In this document: positions 20,986 to 33,310 of the stretch, in pieces
Numbering within the stretch: position 1 is the stretch's first letter
Layout of the letters: every line of letters begins with the position of its first letter
Source: Apostichopus japonicus
Taxonomy: Eukaryota; Echinodermata; Holothuroidea; Aspidochirotida; Stichopodidae
Direction: 5' to 3'
Assembly: GCF_037975245.1 (NCBI RefSeq)
Contig: NC_092577.1
Location: forward strand, 23,648,398-23,712,397
DNA length: 64,000 bases
The notes under the pieces: model-generated
Seen by the model: the letters and a program-made list of their open reading frames with translations, nothing else
What the model was told of the DNA's origin: nothing
The model's database searches: none
Position numbers and translations under genes: made by a program

Positions 20986-22406
20986 TTAGAGCCATCTTCT
21001 TCATTTGCGAAGTGCGCCACCACTTCACATGGCAACGCTGACTTATCAAAACTTGTTGTTCGTTTGCCCAGGTAAAGCGAAAAGCCGTTTAGTTTCGCTC
21101 TGTTCTGCTAACCTGTATGTATTTGAACTGAAACATCTGATGAACGTAAGTTTCTAGATCATTTTGGACCATTTGTTGTAGTAAGATGTAGTATAAGTGT
21201 CGAGTATTATTGAAAATAGTTTGATTACGTGTGCCTGGTTATTTTGTGCAAGTCGTCATTTTGTTATCATGGGTTTACTTGTCAGGCCTAGAGTCTCGCG
21301 TAATTGGTCCATGTAGTTTGCGGTGTCAATTTTGCGCCAAGAATGTATGTTAAGGTATTTGACGAATCAAGAGTTGTTTAGATCAATGCAAATTGTAATT
21401 CCAGATCCATGTAAATAATGTTGAAGCCCAAGTGAGAGATTGTTTGCTTATGCTGGGTAGATTGTCTGTATTCTTTATATCCAACATCCAGTGCTTCATG
21501 AATGATTCGTACTGACTCCTGCTAACCTGGCTAACCTGTAAATGACGACAGCAGTCGCCGGCAAAGTGGTAAGTGTCTCCAACATTCTGAGAACGCTTCG
21601 AACAAAGGATTATGTGACATATATACTTACACTTGGGTATTACGTATAATTATCTTACCAGTTATTATATTTTATTGTTTCATGTTTTACCATAGATTCG
21701 AATGAGACTACCAGAGAATAGATTCATACGAACTTAATAGCTGCTACTGTCCTACTGTACTTATTTCTGTGTCGTCTGACCCTTTCTTACATTAAGTCTT
21801 TGGCAGTTTTACATCCTTTTTGATTCCTTGCCGAAGTCCGAAAGGTATCTATGCGATGGTGATAGCGTGTGTGTATGAGTATGTGACGCTTTGCTTGTAA
21901 ACACGTTCTTTCAAGAAGTTAAAGTTGGATGAACTTAAAACTTGGTATGTGGGTAGCAGGGTCTTAGCCAGAAATTTCAAACAGGGTGTCTCATCTGTTA
22001 CTGATTGCTCAGGAGACTAGCCATCTGGCGCCGAAGGCGCCTGCGCGAGCGCTAAGCCTTAAAGGGTGGGGTCCAGGGGCCCGCCTTAGGCCCCCTGGAA
22101 GCCCAGCCCCTATCAATGGTTTATTTCACACAATTGGGGTAAAAAGTACGCTCAGAAAGCTGTGGAAACACCTAAGCCATCATGATTTTTTGGGGCATTC
22201 AAACATAAAAAATGCTATAAAACACTAGGTGCTAAAGTGCACCATGAAGAAAGCTTATAGTAATTACAATTATAGTAATTACAAAGAATTTGAGCACCAA
22301 AAAGTTCAGACAATATCTTGTGGAATTATTCCTTTTATTCAAAAATATTAAACACATGTTCACATGCTTGGTTGCTTAAATCCTAAAAATGGTTGCAGCC
22401 TGCATG
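20986..22406. other. Non-coding repeat-like DNA
   Basis: No gene recognised. At about 21815-21960 there is a diverged copy of the left part of the AGGTCA-rich element (TTGATTCCTTGCCGAAG, GTGTGTATG, GACGCTTTGCTTGTAAACACG). A GC-rich block (GGCGCCGAAGGCGCCTGCGCGAGCGC, then GGGGCCCGCCTTAGGCCCCC) lies at 22026-22110; short palindromes inside it could fold. Confidence 0.4.
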
Positions 22407-24038
22407 CTACAACCTTCGAGGTCCTGTTTCGAACTTCCTGAGGGCGACTTCAAAGGGAAATTCATCAATAGGGATTCCCTGGAAGCTCAGTCGGATTAGT
22501 TGATCCAGGGTATCTATGGAGAGGCGGGAACGCAGTGCTGTCTTAATCCTGTTCTGGCATGAGAACACTCGCTCGGCTTCTGCATTCCCGACCATCACGC
22601 AGAGACAGGCAGAAAACAGTCTGAATATTTCTGTATAGGGGAGAGAAAGGTGTGTGATGTAAAATGTGATATTATAAATTGTTATTGACAGGTGCAACTC
22701 CACCACAATACCTTAAAAAGTGGCATATTTTTATGGGAAAATGCCTTCAGCGTTATTCAGCTGCACTGCTCTTTTATTACAATGTGAATGTGTATATATA
22801 TGGGTATGAATGGAAGAAACTGTCCCAGACAACTCTCTTTGTCTATGGGATTGGGAAACTCCTTGTTTTTGCTGACTTTGGGGGATCCGAAATGGTTCAA
22901 CAAGGCCTTCAGCTTGTCATTCCCCCAGCCTAAAAGTAGCCCTGGATTGTGTCGGTCAGGATAGGCAGATGGCTGAAATATCTGTGTGGAAAATTTAACA
23001 TGACATTATTGATGTATTCTAATAAAACAAAACACCAAAAAATATAGTGTGAAGAGAACTCTTGTCTTACCTCCATAGCATCAAACAGGGCAACATTGGG
23101 GAATCGTTCCCTGAGGTTCTTCACCAGCTCGTGAAGAAGCTCACCCCTGATCGACTCGAACTTGGCCCTGCCATCAACATCGCAACTCCTCCTTCCCCTG
23201 GCTGCATAGTTTATTTCAACCCCTTTAAAATTACTGGTGTCCTCTAGTTGACTTTTGAAGTCACTGAGATGTAGGCCATCCTGCTCTTTCATGCTCTCTA
23301 GGCTGTTGATGCATCCCTGAATCTGCAATGATGAGGTTAAAACTCTACCAATGTCTGAATACATATTTAACCAGGTTTCTAGCTACATGTACGGTGAAGT
23401 CAAATATCAAATGCCAATTCCATATCGTGAAAACAGCATTGCATTTTTTTTCATCACTGAATGATCTGTAATAACCCTGTACTTGTGTACTTCAGTGAAA
23501 ATTACATAAAATGTAACATAATTTTTATTCTAAAGAGTTGTGTTTCTTATATTAAGAAGGCCTAATGAAATGAAAAACAACTTACCTGATTCGCAATGAC
23601 ACCGAATGAGATGTCTCGGTGCTGAAAGACCTTGCTCAGGTGATTGGTCTCCACAAGCATGTCACACGCCATGTGCAGCAATGCAGTGTACTTTAAGACG
23701 ACAGCTGCTGTAACAACCCAATGGCTGTCGGATCACCCCCGTTGGCATCTCGGGAAACTAGCACCATCAGGGCTCCATAGTTTCGAACAATAGCAGTGAC
23801 AGCGTTCCCTAGACTCAGCCATCGGATTTCATAGAGCCGTTGGAATTTCACAGCATCCATGTCGAGGATCTGGGCAATGTCCTTGTATGCTCGAAGCTTC
23901 GTCTCGCTTTGCTGGACATAGTTATAAACTGCTGAAATAATTTGCATAAAGTAACTCATCTCGGGTACCGCTTTGCTTGCTTGGCTTACCGCCAACTGTA
24001 GGCGGTGGCAGACGCAGTGAACAAAAACGATGAAGGTA
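22407..24038 (-). pseudogene. hAT-type transposase gene remnant, multi-exon
   Basis: Read on the minus strand this is a spliced hAT-family (ZNF862/ZMYM1-like) transposase. Exon at 24038-23588: VHCVCHRLQLAVSQA, RLYEIRWLSLGNAV, then LLHMACDMLVETNHLSKVFQ; it ends at CAG|GTAAGT. Exon at 23322-23072: begins after a TTGCAG acceptor and ends GAG|GTAAGA. An exon starting at 22972 after TTTCAG encodes YPDRHNPGLLLGWGNDKLKA. The last exon, 22630-22407, carries the C-terminal dimerisation motif NAEAERVFSCQNRIKTALR. A frameshift near 23705 breaks the first of these. The 5' end is cut off by the LINE-B insertion. Introns imply an older, possibly domesticated gene that later decayed. Confidence 0.7.
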
Positions 24039-25866
24039 GTTCAGTTCAGTTCTCGTGGAGTGCGGACGTGTTTTCGGCTGCTCTCCACCTTTCGTTGACC
24101 ACACCTTTATTGTGTTTTTACGTTGGCCCTTCATTAGTTTACAGTTTGTTTTAGTGTGTTTTGGGTTTGTTTCGTTTTGGTTTGTGTATAGGTGCGTGGC
24201 TTTGCCACACCCCTAGCTGTCATGGCGACTCGCCGTGACAGCAAAATCGTATTGTTGAGTTTTTCGGGGGAGGCTAAGGTCGTCCCCGTACAAGTTTTTT
24301 CAGTTTTGCGTTCTGTTGGTTTAAAGGTCCCTGGAGAGGTTGACGCGCTTCAGCGTAAACCTCTCCGGGGTAAGAATTAGTTTTGATGTTCGTTTTACCT
24401 CGGAGGCTGCCCGCGTCCGAGGCGTCCATGTGTTTGGAGGGAGTCGAGGGACTGAAGGTCACACCGTATGACAGTTCGGTGTGGGTGACAGTCCTCCATC
24501 TCCCTCTGGACATGTCTGAACAGGTTGTTGTGCGGACACTGGGGCGTTTTGGGAAAGTGACCGGCTACGAGGAGCCGGAATTCCTTGAATGTAAAGGTGT
24601 CAAGACCGGGACTAGACGAGTTAGAATCGAACTCAAGTCCGATATCCCCTCTACCTTGTGGGCTAATGGGCACAGGGCCCACACTGCATATCCGGGCCAG
24701 CCTCGCACTTGTTGGAGGTGTGGGCTGGAAGGGCATGAGGCCAGGTTGTGCCCGAACAAGCGGTGTAGCCGCTGTTTACAGGTTGGGCATACCCTGGCCG
24801 AGTGTAAAGGGGATATCGTGTGTAACTCGTGTGGGAAAACGGGCCATCTGGCCCGTCTATGCCCAGACCGCTCATACGCCGCGAGAGTGGCTACGGGCGT
24901 GTTTGAAGCGGTCCCCGTCCCGGCCTCTGACACCGTACCACCTGATGCTCCTGTCATCGCCCCAGTGTCCGACACTAGCGCCCCGGTGGAGGCTTTGTTC
25001 CCCCTTTCGTGTCCGACCTCTCCCCTGATCGAGACTGCCAGCCTGCCCACTGAGGCAGAGCAGGACAAAACGGCGGAGATGGTACTAACGGAGTGGCATG
25101 CGGCGCAGGATGCCGTTTGTACTGGTTTACCGGTAGCTTCGCCCGCTATCGGTGATACTAGTTGGGCCCCGAGTCAACCGGCCCAAGAGACATTGAGTGG
25201 CCCAGAATCTGACTCGCCAATGGAGGACTGCACTACAGCCTTATTAGTTGTGGCTAAGGAGTCCTCCGATTGGTTTGATGAGACGAAACAGGCCACTGAT
25301 CTCATTGACTCGAGTGGCCCTTCCACCCGACCCGCAGCCGCTTCCGTTATACCGGACACGATGGTCGCTAGTGGACCTCCTGTTCCTAACAGGGAGGTCC
25401 ACTCGATCAATGACGAGAAGCTATGAACTCTGCTCCCTCGTAAGAAAAGGGGGAACACTGCCAGGGGCCTGAAAAGACCCATATTGGGAAAACTTCGCAG
25501 GTAATGCGCAGGCATGTTGTCTACCATCGGGACGGCGTACCCCGGATGAAGTTTTGGAGTGGGTTATTTTTCAGGTGTGTGGGGGGGGTTGTGTGGTCGT
25601 TACATAATATGGGTTGGGGGGGTTCTGTTTGGAGTTGGCTTCTGGGGCTGGTTTGTGTAGCGTTATTGTTTTGGTTCTGTTGGCCTTTGGGTCCGTGTCC
25701 ATTTCATGTCACGTTCAACGCTACATTGAATACATTTGTGGGTGACTGAGAGATTTCTGTTTGTGGGTTTTCAGTTGGGTTTATGGTGGTTGTTAAACAG
25801 ACTGGAATTGTTTTTGGTTTTGTTGACCTTTGGTCCGTGTCCGTTTTTTCTTTGCACGTAAAAAGC
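24039..25866 (+). mobile_element. LINE-B: ORF1-only non-LTR element, copy 1
   Basis: A 1.83-kb element starting GTTCAGTTCAGTTCTCGTGG and ending GCACGTAAAAAGC. It shares the GTGGAGTGCGGACGTGTTTT leader block and the CACGTAAAAAGC end with LINE-A. It carries only a CCHC ORF1 and about 440 bp of T/G-rich 3' UTR, with no endonuclease or RT. It separates the hAT remnant (left) from the truncated Gypsy element (right). I could not see a target duplication, so the insertion may have come with a deletion. Confidence 0.8.
24222..25426 (+). pseudogene. LINE-B ORF1 (CCHC protein), frameshifted copy
   Basis: The start is the ATG at 24222 (MATRRDSKIVLLSF), a close relative of the LINE-A ORF1 start. Domains follow the same order: RRM-like N-terminus, RTCWRCGLEGHEARLC and two more knuckles (CSRCLQVGHTLAEC, CNSCGKTGHLARLC), then a Pro/Ser/Thr-rich tail with SDSPMEDC. 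Compared with the intact minus-strand copy at 50999-52291, an extra base near 24376 shifts the frame, and a stop at 25424-25426 removes about the last 25 residues. It should therefore be inactive. Confidence 0.85.
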
Positions 25867-25911
25867 ATCACAAAATTCTTTGCAAACCTGGTCTAGTCCT
25901 GCCCATTTTCC

Positions 25912-26046
25912 TGCGGGTGGCCCACCTGCTCCTACAGGTACGGCATTTGTTCCGAGTCCTAGACAACCAGAACCATATCAGTGCTGGTATTGTAGACAGT
26001 GGGGGCACATTAGCAGAAATTGTCCACAAAAAAACATGGGAAACTA
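25912..26046 (+). pseudogene. Gypsy gag C-terminal fragment with zinc knuckle
   Basis: The frame reads a proline-rich segment and then CWYCRQWGHISRNC (C-x2-C-x4-H-x4-C, about 25978-26019), the nucleocapsid knuckle that binds element RNA. It stops at TAA 26044-26046. Protease begins in a different frame just after, as is usual for Gypsy elements using frameshifting. The upstream capsid region is absent. Confidence 0.75.
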
Positions 26047-29000
26047 AACACAGTTGAGCAGGAGGATCGCCTCTCAGCTGATGGTAAAGAGATCCAACAA
26101 ATTGGAAAGAGTGAAAGAGGGAGGTTATATGTAGATGTATTGTTAAATGATACCAGTGTTCCTTTCTTGTTAGACACCGGCTCCGACTTCACCATTTTGA
26201 GTGAACATGTATGGAAACAGTAATAGTAGATTCCATTATGACGGGGGTAGATGGAGCGCCCCTACAGGTTAAAGGTGAATGCCAATTGAATTTAAAGGTG
26301 GGTAGTTTAGTGTCTAAGATGCCTGTCGTGATTGCTGATATTACTACCACTGGTTTGTTGGGTATGGATTTTTTGAATTTCAATTCTTGTCAATTACAAA
26401 TGGGTGATAATCCTACTTTGTATGTGGGTACTGGTCATTGTTCGGTGCCATTGAATGTGAACATTCCGAGTCTTACTCTAGGGGTATCTTTGGCTGATTC
26501 AATCACCATCCCGGCAGAAAGGGAAATAGTGGTAGAAGGGAACATTGTTGCAAAAGGGCTGATTCATAAGTTGAATGGAAATGGTATAGTGGAGATGGCT
26601 CAGAGCTTTGCTGAAAGGCCCAATGTCCTAATTGGTCGGGTTTTGGTAGATACCTCTAAGGATGTAGTACCCTTAAGGATTCTTAATCTCACCAGCACTC
26701 CTCTTACGATTACCAAGGGTACTGTTGTGGCGATGGTCACAGAGGTCAATGAGGTAATAGGGGTAGAGACTTCATCTGTTAATACATCTGGTGGTCTCCC
26801 TCCAGATTTAGAAGAATTGTACAGTCGTAGTGGGGAACAGTTGGATGATAAGGATAAAACAGTCCTTTGGAAATTTTTGGAGGCAAATAGGGATGTTTTC
26901 TCATGTAAGGGCGAACCCCTCGGCAGAACAGGTATCGTTAAGCATAGTATAGCAACGGGTGATGCCCGCCCAATTCGTCAGGCTCCTCGGCGAATGCCCT
27001 TCCATCAACGAGTTCAAGCTCAGGCTGAAGTAGACAAGATGTTGGAGGAGGGGGTTATAAGTCCCTCTAACAGTGCATGGGCTTCCCCGGTTGTTCTGGT
27101 GAAAAAGAAAGATGGGTCGATACGATTTTGTATTGATTATCGTAAACTTAATAATGTCACTAACAAAGATGCATTTCCCTTACCTAGAATAGATGACAGT
27201 TTGGATGCTCTCTCTGGATCTCAGTGGTTCTCGACCCTAGATCTAAGAAGTGGGTACTGGCAGGTAGAGATGGAGAATGTGGACAAAGTGAAAACCGCAT
27301 TTTCTATGGGAACCGGTCTGTATGAATTTAATGTCATGCCATTTGGGTTGTGCAATGCCCCGGGGACATTTCAAAGATTGATGGAGCAGGTCTTACGAGG
27401 GTTACATTGGAGAACTTGCTTAATTTACATTGATGATATTATTATTTATGCTAGGACCTTAGAGGAGCATATGAGTAGACTTAATGAGGTTATGACAAGG
27501 CTACGGGAGGCTGGTCTGAGGCTGAAGCCATCTAAGTGTGAGTTGATTAAGAGGAAGGTGAATTATTTGGGATTTGGGATTTCTAACCAGGGGGTAGAAG
27601 CGGACCCAGAAAAAGTTGGGGTGGTGGCCAACTGGCCTACTCCGACCAATATCAAGCAACTACGGGGTTTCCTTGGTCTGTGTTCCTATTATAGGAAATT
27701 TGTGGGTCATTTCGCAGAGATAGCAAATCCCCTTCACGCACTTACCCGAAAAGGAGAGAAATGTTTCGACTGATCATTGTGAGGAATGGTTTCAGCTCCT
27801 AAAGTCTAAATTGGTATCTGCCCCAATTTTGGCATATCCAAATTTTGATTATATGTTCATACTAGACACTGATGCGAGTGACCGAGCGGTGGGAGCTGTT
27901 CTCTCGCAAAAGATTAATGGCGAGGAGCACCCTGTAGCATATGCTAGTAGGACATTGAGTAACAGCGAAACGAAGTATGATGTAACCAGGAAAGAGCTCC
28001 TTGCGGTTGTTACGTTTGTAAAATACTTTCGTCCCTATCTTTATGGTAACAAGTTTCACCTTAGAACAGACAACAGATCTTTGAGATGGCTCTATAACTT
28101 CAAATCCCCTCAGGGTCAAGTGGCCAGGTGGATCGAAGTATTAAATACTTATGATTTTGAGATAGAGACGAGACCTGGTAGAGTACACGGTAATGCCTAT
28201 GCATTATCTAGAGTGGAATTTAGTTCACGTACTTTGAAGAACGAGCTTACCACAGAGGTAGTTGGTAATGGTCCCCTTAGGTGTAATCTCGTAACTGCCG
28301 ATAGCAATTGGGTGGGATGTTGTAGTAAGGCCCAACTGCGACAGTATCAGAGCGATGACCCGGATATTGGGGTCATTTTGCACTGGAAGGAAGCTGGTGT
28401 TCCCCGGCCTGGATGGGAGAAGGTTAGCGGGATGAGTAGGGAAGTAAAAGCCTATTGGTATCAGTGGAATTTATTCCATGTTAGGGAAGGGGTGCTCTAC
28501 AGGTTATGGGTTTCAGACTCTGGTGAGCAGAATAGTTACTTATTGGTGGTGCCCCACAATTTGAGAAGTGATATACTTTACGAGCTGCATAATTCCCCCA
28601 CTGGTGGTCATTTGGGTCAAAACAAAACTAGGGCCAAAGTACGAGCAAGGTGTTATTGGTATTCTATGAGAAGGGACATCGAGGACTGGTGTCGTAGATG
28701 TGAGTTATGTTCCCGACGGAAACCCCCTACTCCTCGTAGTAAAGCCCCTATGGAAATAGTGAAGGCGGGAGAGCCAATGCAACGTGTAGCGATTGATGTT
28801 CTAGGTCCTTTACCTGAGACTTACAACGGCATGAAGTATTTATTAGTAGTTGCCGACTACTTTACTAAGTGGACGGAGGCTTATCCCATTCCTAATCAAG
28901 AGGCCAAAACTGTGGCCTCAGAATTGGTTACTAAGTTCATTGCTAGATTTGGGGTACCACAGATCATACATTCTGACCAAGGTTGAAATTTTGAATCTGA

Positions 29001-29663
29001 ATTATTTGGTGAATTATGTAAATGTCTATGAATTCATAAAACTAGAACGACTGCATATCGACCTCAGTCTGATGGGTTAGTAGAGAGATTCAACAGGACG
29101 TTGGAACAGATGATAAGCGTATATGTGCATGAGAATCAAAGAGACTGGGATGTGCATATCCCCATATTATTAATGGTTTATCGTTCAAGTTTGCAGGAAA
29201 CCATTAGATTTACGCGAAACTTCCTGATGCTGGGACGGGAAACAACACTACCCATCGAACTTATGATTGGATCCCCAGAAGCAGAATCGACCCAGACACG
29301 AACGTTCCAGAGTATGTGGCTAATTTCAAGGACCGCTGCAATAAAGCATATCGGGTTGTTCGAGAAAGAACCTCACTGTCACAAGCTCGGCAGAAAAAGA
29401 ACTATGATGAACACATTTGTTCAAAGGCAACTCCACTGAAGATTGGTGATAAGGTATGGATGGCAATTAACTATAAGACCAAAGGTAGATCTCCAAAACT
29501 ACAGCTGAGATGGGATGGTCCTCACGTGGTTGTTAATACATTATCAGACTCTTTGTACCGGGTAAAAAACTCCATTACAGGGAGGCGGAAAGTAGTTCAC
29601 ATAGACAGACTGAAGCGGTATCTTGAGCCGGACGCATTATGCACGAGTTCCGGGCTGCGGTAG
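26047..29663 (+). pseudogene. Gypsy pol: protease, RT, RNase H and integrase, with disruptions
   Basis: Protease has FLLDTGSDFTIL near 26165 and LLGMDFL near 26360, with a frame change between them near 26215. RT spans about 26980-27520 with SPVVLVKKKDGSIRFCIDYRKLN, FSTLDLRSGYWQ and LIYIDDIII. A frameshift near 27770 separates RT from RNase H, which has FILDTDASDRAVGAVLSQ (27853) and LRTDNRSL. Integrase has an HHCC finger (ELHNSPTGGHLGQ, CRRCELC) and a DDE core (VAIDVLGPLPE, SDQG, DGLVERFN). In-frame TGA stops fall at 28984 and about 29029, with further shifts near 29220-29330. The C-terminal part (PKLQLRWDGPHVV) ends at 29663. Confidence 0.88.
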
Positions 29664-30113
29664 ATGTTTCACGAAGAAAATACTTCATATGCGACTACTG
29701 GGGATAGGGCTGAAGGGGAAAGTTGTGACAGAGATATATCGAGCGAAGTAGAGGCTAGGAGCGATGAACATTATGATAATGATTGTGAGGAGGCGGCCTC
29801 GCTAGGTAATATAGGACCTACAGGACGAAGACGTCGACCTCCGGTGTGGTTAAGTGATTATGTACAATATTAGCGTGACTGATCACCATACTAATATTTA
29901 AAGGAAATGTAATTGCTTGTTAATCGTTAGTAACCGGTTTGGATGCAGAACTGTGGATTGTGCGCAGGTTCATTGTTCTGCGGGTGTTTGGCATACAACA
30001 TAGAATGGTTGGGACGGCACGAGTGTTGTATGTTTGGGCATTTCATTGGGAACTACCTAACCATTGTAATTTCCTGTTGTAGACTCGAGGGCGAGTCCTA
30101 ATCATTAGGGTGG
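29664..30113. other. Gypsy 3' region between pol and LTR
   Basis: A short open frame (29664-29873) rich in Glu, Asp and Arg, ending RPPVWLSDYVQY, looks like a tail often seen at the end of Gypsy pol. The rest is non-coding and ends in a purine-rich ATTAGGGTGG just before the LTR, in the position of the polypurine tract. Confidence 0.5.
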
Positions 30114-31131
30114 TGTGACGCCCAGGGGGCGTCACGTAAACGCCTCCGCACATAGGTGGCATTACTGCTGGAGTAGTTGTCCGGTTAGTGTGTATTGTGT
30201 TATTGTTCTCTGGGGGTCTATTTTATCTAATATCTTTTTATATGTAAAGTGAATTGTTGTAGTTTGATATGCTAATTTATACCTTTTGTTTCCGTCTCCC
30301 TTTCAGCTGTCCAGCTCTCGTGACAATAGTCTGGTCCCTCCGTAGCTATGTGGAATGTTCGAGCCACGCGAATTTGCAATGTTTCGTTTGAGTTTGTGTT
30401 AAGTTAGGGCACTTGCTATTTTGGGTTCTAAGAGTGTGTTCCATTTTTTGGTGTTTGCTGCTGCCTAGTGAGGTCCGTTGGTCAGTTCGTTAAGTGAAAT
30501 GTTCTTTTATAGTTTAGGCAAGTCCGAGTCCTATTTCTTATAATATTGTGGGCGTATTTCCCCGTTTGTCAGGATCCCTTTAAATTATTACATCTAAATT
30601 TACTAAAAGGTTGGGAACACGGTCGATATTATCGCCGCACCCTGCGGGGTAATTGTTATATTTGTGGCGAGGGGGTGACTTTAATTCGGGTTGAATTTTC
30701 CCCGAGGCAACGCCTACGTATTGTAGATTTAGGACTCGTAATTATACGTTTGGCCACGGACTTCGCAGGTACGTATAGTTATCATTTATGTAAATTATAA
30801 GCTGGAATTTATGTGGATTTGTATGTTATTAACTGAATATTGGTCCTAATTTATCACCTTACAACCTTATATTTGGAGGTCACTGCGTTGACCTCGTGTA
30901 TTACTATTATTTAATTTGGTTTTTACAGACACCTGCCCAAGTGGAGAAGGCGAAGGTTTTGTATTAAATGTATTAGAAGCTTAAAAAGCAATTTCTTTGT
31001 TCGTGTGTTTATTGGTTCAGTCTGTCTCAACTTGTAGTTGCCCCACATTCATCCTGACATAGGGTGGCCGACAGCGGCCCTATCGAACCCACGGCCGCTC
31101 GGCAAGTTATAACCCCGCTTGGGGCGCTACA
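30114..31131 (+). repeat. Gypsy 3' LTR
   Basis: A block of about 1,018 bp begins TGTGACGCCCAGGGGGCGTC and ends GGGGCGCTACA, with the TG...CA termini expected of an LTR, directly after the purine-rich tract. The start forms a short hairpin (GACGCCC/GGGCGTC). No second LTR is present in the window, so borders rest on termini and position only. Confidence 0.65.
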
Positions 31132-32740
31132 ATGTAATAAATGATCAAGATGTTACACCAATACACTCTTTATTTCTTGACCCAAATAATATTTGATAGT
31201 GGGCTCCTTATTCATCAAATCGGAAATTTCGCGCCATTTTGTAACTAGACAGACTGCCTGGTCGTTACTACGACGCAAAACTTTTCTTCCTGCCTTATAG
31301 GTATATTACGAAAACATCGCAGGAGCTGTCACTATAAACTCACTCTTTCCACAGTACCGTGATACAAAACACCTAGCTAGGAGGGGAAAAAATACACATA
31401 CACGTGTTGTGCGAAAGTGATCACGCGACGAAACGATATTTTTTTAGCTAGCTAGGTGGTTGGCTATTGAGTGTGGGACTGGACTGTATTAATTCTTGTG
31501 TAAGCGAACGTACAAACCAAGCTGTTGTAACAACAGGATCGACTTTTTTTTCCACAAATTTATTTCACTGTGTTGGCATGCGGCGCCCGTTGACTGAGCA
31601 GTACATGGAAATAACTAATAGTTACGTAAAATTGGGAGGCTGGACAGTATGGCGGGCCATCAGTCTCGAATCATGGGAGATCGGCTTATACTGATTTAAA
31701 TCGACATTTTTGCAATATGGGTAATGTTTTGTATAATTATACTTTTTCTGTGTGCAGTGCATTGCAGCATTGTGGTCTTGGACAGAATGCCCTATATAAA
31801 AACGTTTTATTATTATTAAGGTTATTAGAACATGTTTGAAGTTATGGATATGGATATAGAATGTCTATTCCAATTTCCAAAAATATATTGTTCAATATGC
31901 AAATCCATGGGTGGAAGTAGGTGGTATGTGACAACCTGCCCCCACTTCCCCCTATATGCCTATATGTATTATAGGCTACACGATATGCAGTTTGATCCAT
32001 TCATATGATGCAATGTTACATTGTTACAAGCTGAGTATATGGAAATAAAGTCTACTTACTCTACTTTGGAAACAAGAGGCATTTCAATTTATCACTGTCT
32101 GCATATTCTCAAATAATATCTTCCTTGTGCAATTTTCACACTAGTTCATGCTCTGTTGCCAGCTGAATCCTGAGGTTAAAATTTTCATGTGTCAATCTGC
32201 TTGCTAGTCTGCTTTCTATTATCTTCATTTTACTGAAGACCTCAGAATATGATATATGGTTGTTAATTCAGTGAAAACATGTTCTTGGACTTCAGGAATC
32301 TGCTTTGGGTCCAAGATACGAGTTTGACAACTGATACATATTCTTGACAAATGGAGCAACTCTTTCAATACAATCTCAGTATTTCATATTTTTCCATTAA
32401 TGGTTCTATAAATTTGGCTTCAAATGTTCCTTATCAGTTTTCATTGTCTTGAATCCCTGAAGCTGAAACAATGACATGGATGCAATCATTTTTTATGGCC
32501 CATGCCAGTAGGGGCCCACGACAAATAACTGAACAATTGGCATAACTTAAAGATGCTTGCTTCGGTTGAGCTCATACTTCATATTACTTAGCTAAGTAGC
32601 CTAGACCTTATCAAATGATACAAATATCTTTGCTGAAAATAAGACCTGTCATGTATTTAGTACTCTACTTTAATATTATCACTCTTCTGAAATGTGATGT
32701 TATGAGCGCTTTAACATTCTGTTGTTGATTTTTCTTTTAG
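31132..32740. other. Non-coding, no gene recognised
   Basis: AT-rich DNA with scattered short frames and no family motif. Confidence 0.4.
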
Positions 32741-32829
32741 AGTCTAGAATGCATGCAGCAATTCTGTCAGTTCTGACTCTACTGAATGAGAAGTTGGGTG
32801 CTATGATTGTATTTGCAGATGAGGATAGT
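32741..32829 (+). CDS. Possible internal exon of an unidentified host gene
   Basis: A pyrimidine-rich acceptor (TTTTTCTTTTAG) precedes it and a consensus donor (AGT|GTAAGT) follows. After 2 bases the frame is open for 29 codons (SRMHAAILSVLTLLNEKLGA...VFADEDS) and ends in phase 0. The next exon at 34035 starts in phase 0, so the two join cleanly. I do not recognise the family. The text is not repeat-like and neighbouring repeats lie outside it. Confidence 0.45.
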
Positions 32830-32889
32830 GTAAGTACCCAATGTATTATTTAAATCAACAGTATGTAAACTATGGGTCGAGGCCATCAG

Positions 32890-33310
32890 AGGTGGTCTGA
32901 AATTGTATGTTACAGTGTTGAGGGTTCATCATGATAGTGTTCTGGTAGTGTTTCCTCTGGGGTACTCAGCAATTTTAGGTCTGATGCCATATGGGCTATT
33001 TCAGGAAATTAATATTTTCCTACAGATTGTATGGTCACAATGCTTAGAGTTTAATTGTCACGATAGTGTTTTGGTACTGCTCCTTTGGGATGTTTGGAAT
33101 TTTAGGCCAAAGGTCATGTATGGGCCATATGGACCATTATGAACTCCTGAACTCTGCCTGAAATCACACAAAATGTTTCTTTTCCTATGAATTCTATGGT
33201 GCAGTGTTGAGCATTTTTCACAGTGGTACTTTGCCTACTTTGGGTTTTTAGGATTTGGGGGGCCTAAGTCACCTGCAGACCATATGGGCCAATTTATGAA
33301 ATCACTCAAA
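32890..33310 (+). repeat. Three diverged tandem units of a dispersed repeat
   Basis: Units of roughly 130-150 bp start with TACAGTGTTGAGGGTTCATCATGATAGTGTTCTGGTA and recur near 33035 and 33200. The same sequence in inverse orientation occurs at 52681-52780, the site where the rearranged LINE-A inserted. Confidence 0.6.

Larger units (their letters stand above)
25867..31131 (+). mobile_element. 5'-truncated Ty3/Gypsy LTR retrotransposon
   Basis: It comprises a gag zinc-knuckle end, protease, RT, RNase H, integrase and one 3' LTR. The 5' LTR and most of gag are missing: LINE-B ends at 25866 exactly where the Gypsy sequence begins. Frameshifts and stops occur in pol, so the copy is dead, but protein-level similarity is good enough to order all domains. 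Confidence 0.88.

Noticed and set aside
25867-31131. Complete endogenous retrovirus with an envelope gene
   Set aside because: No envelope-like frame lies between integrase and the LTR; the 5' LTR and most of gag are missing, and pol has stops.
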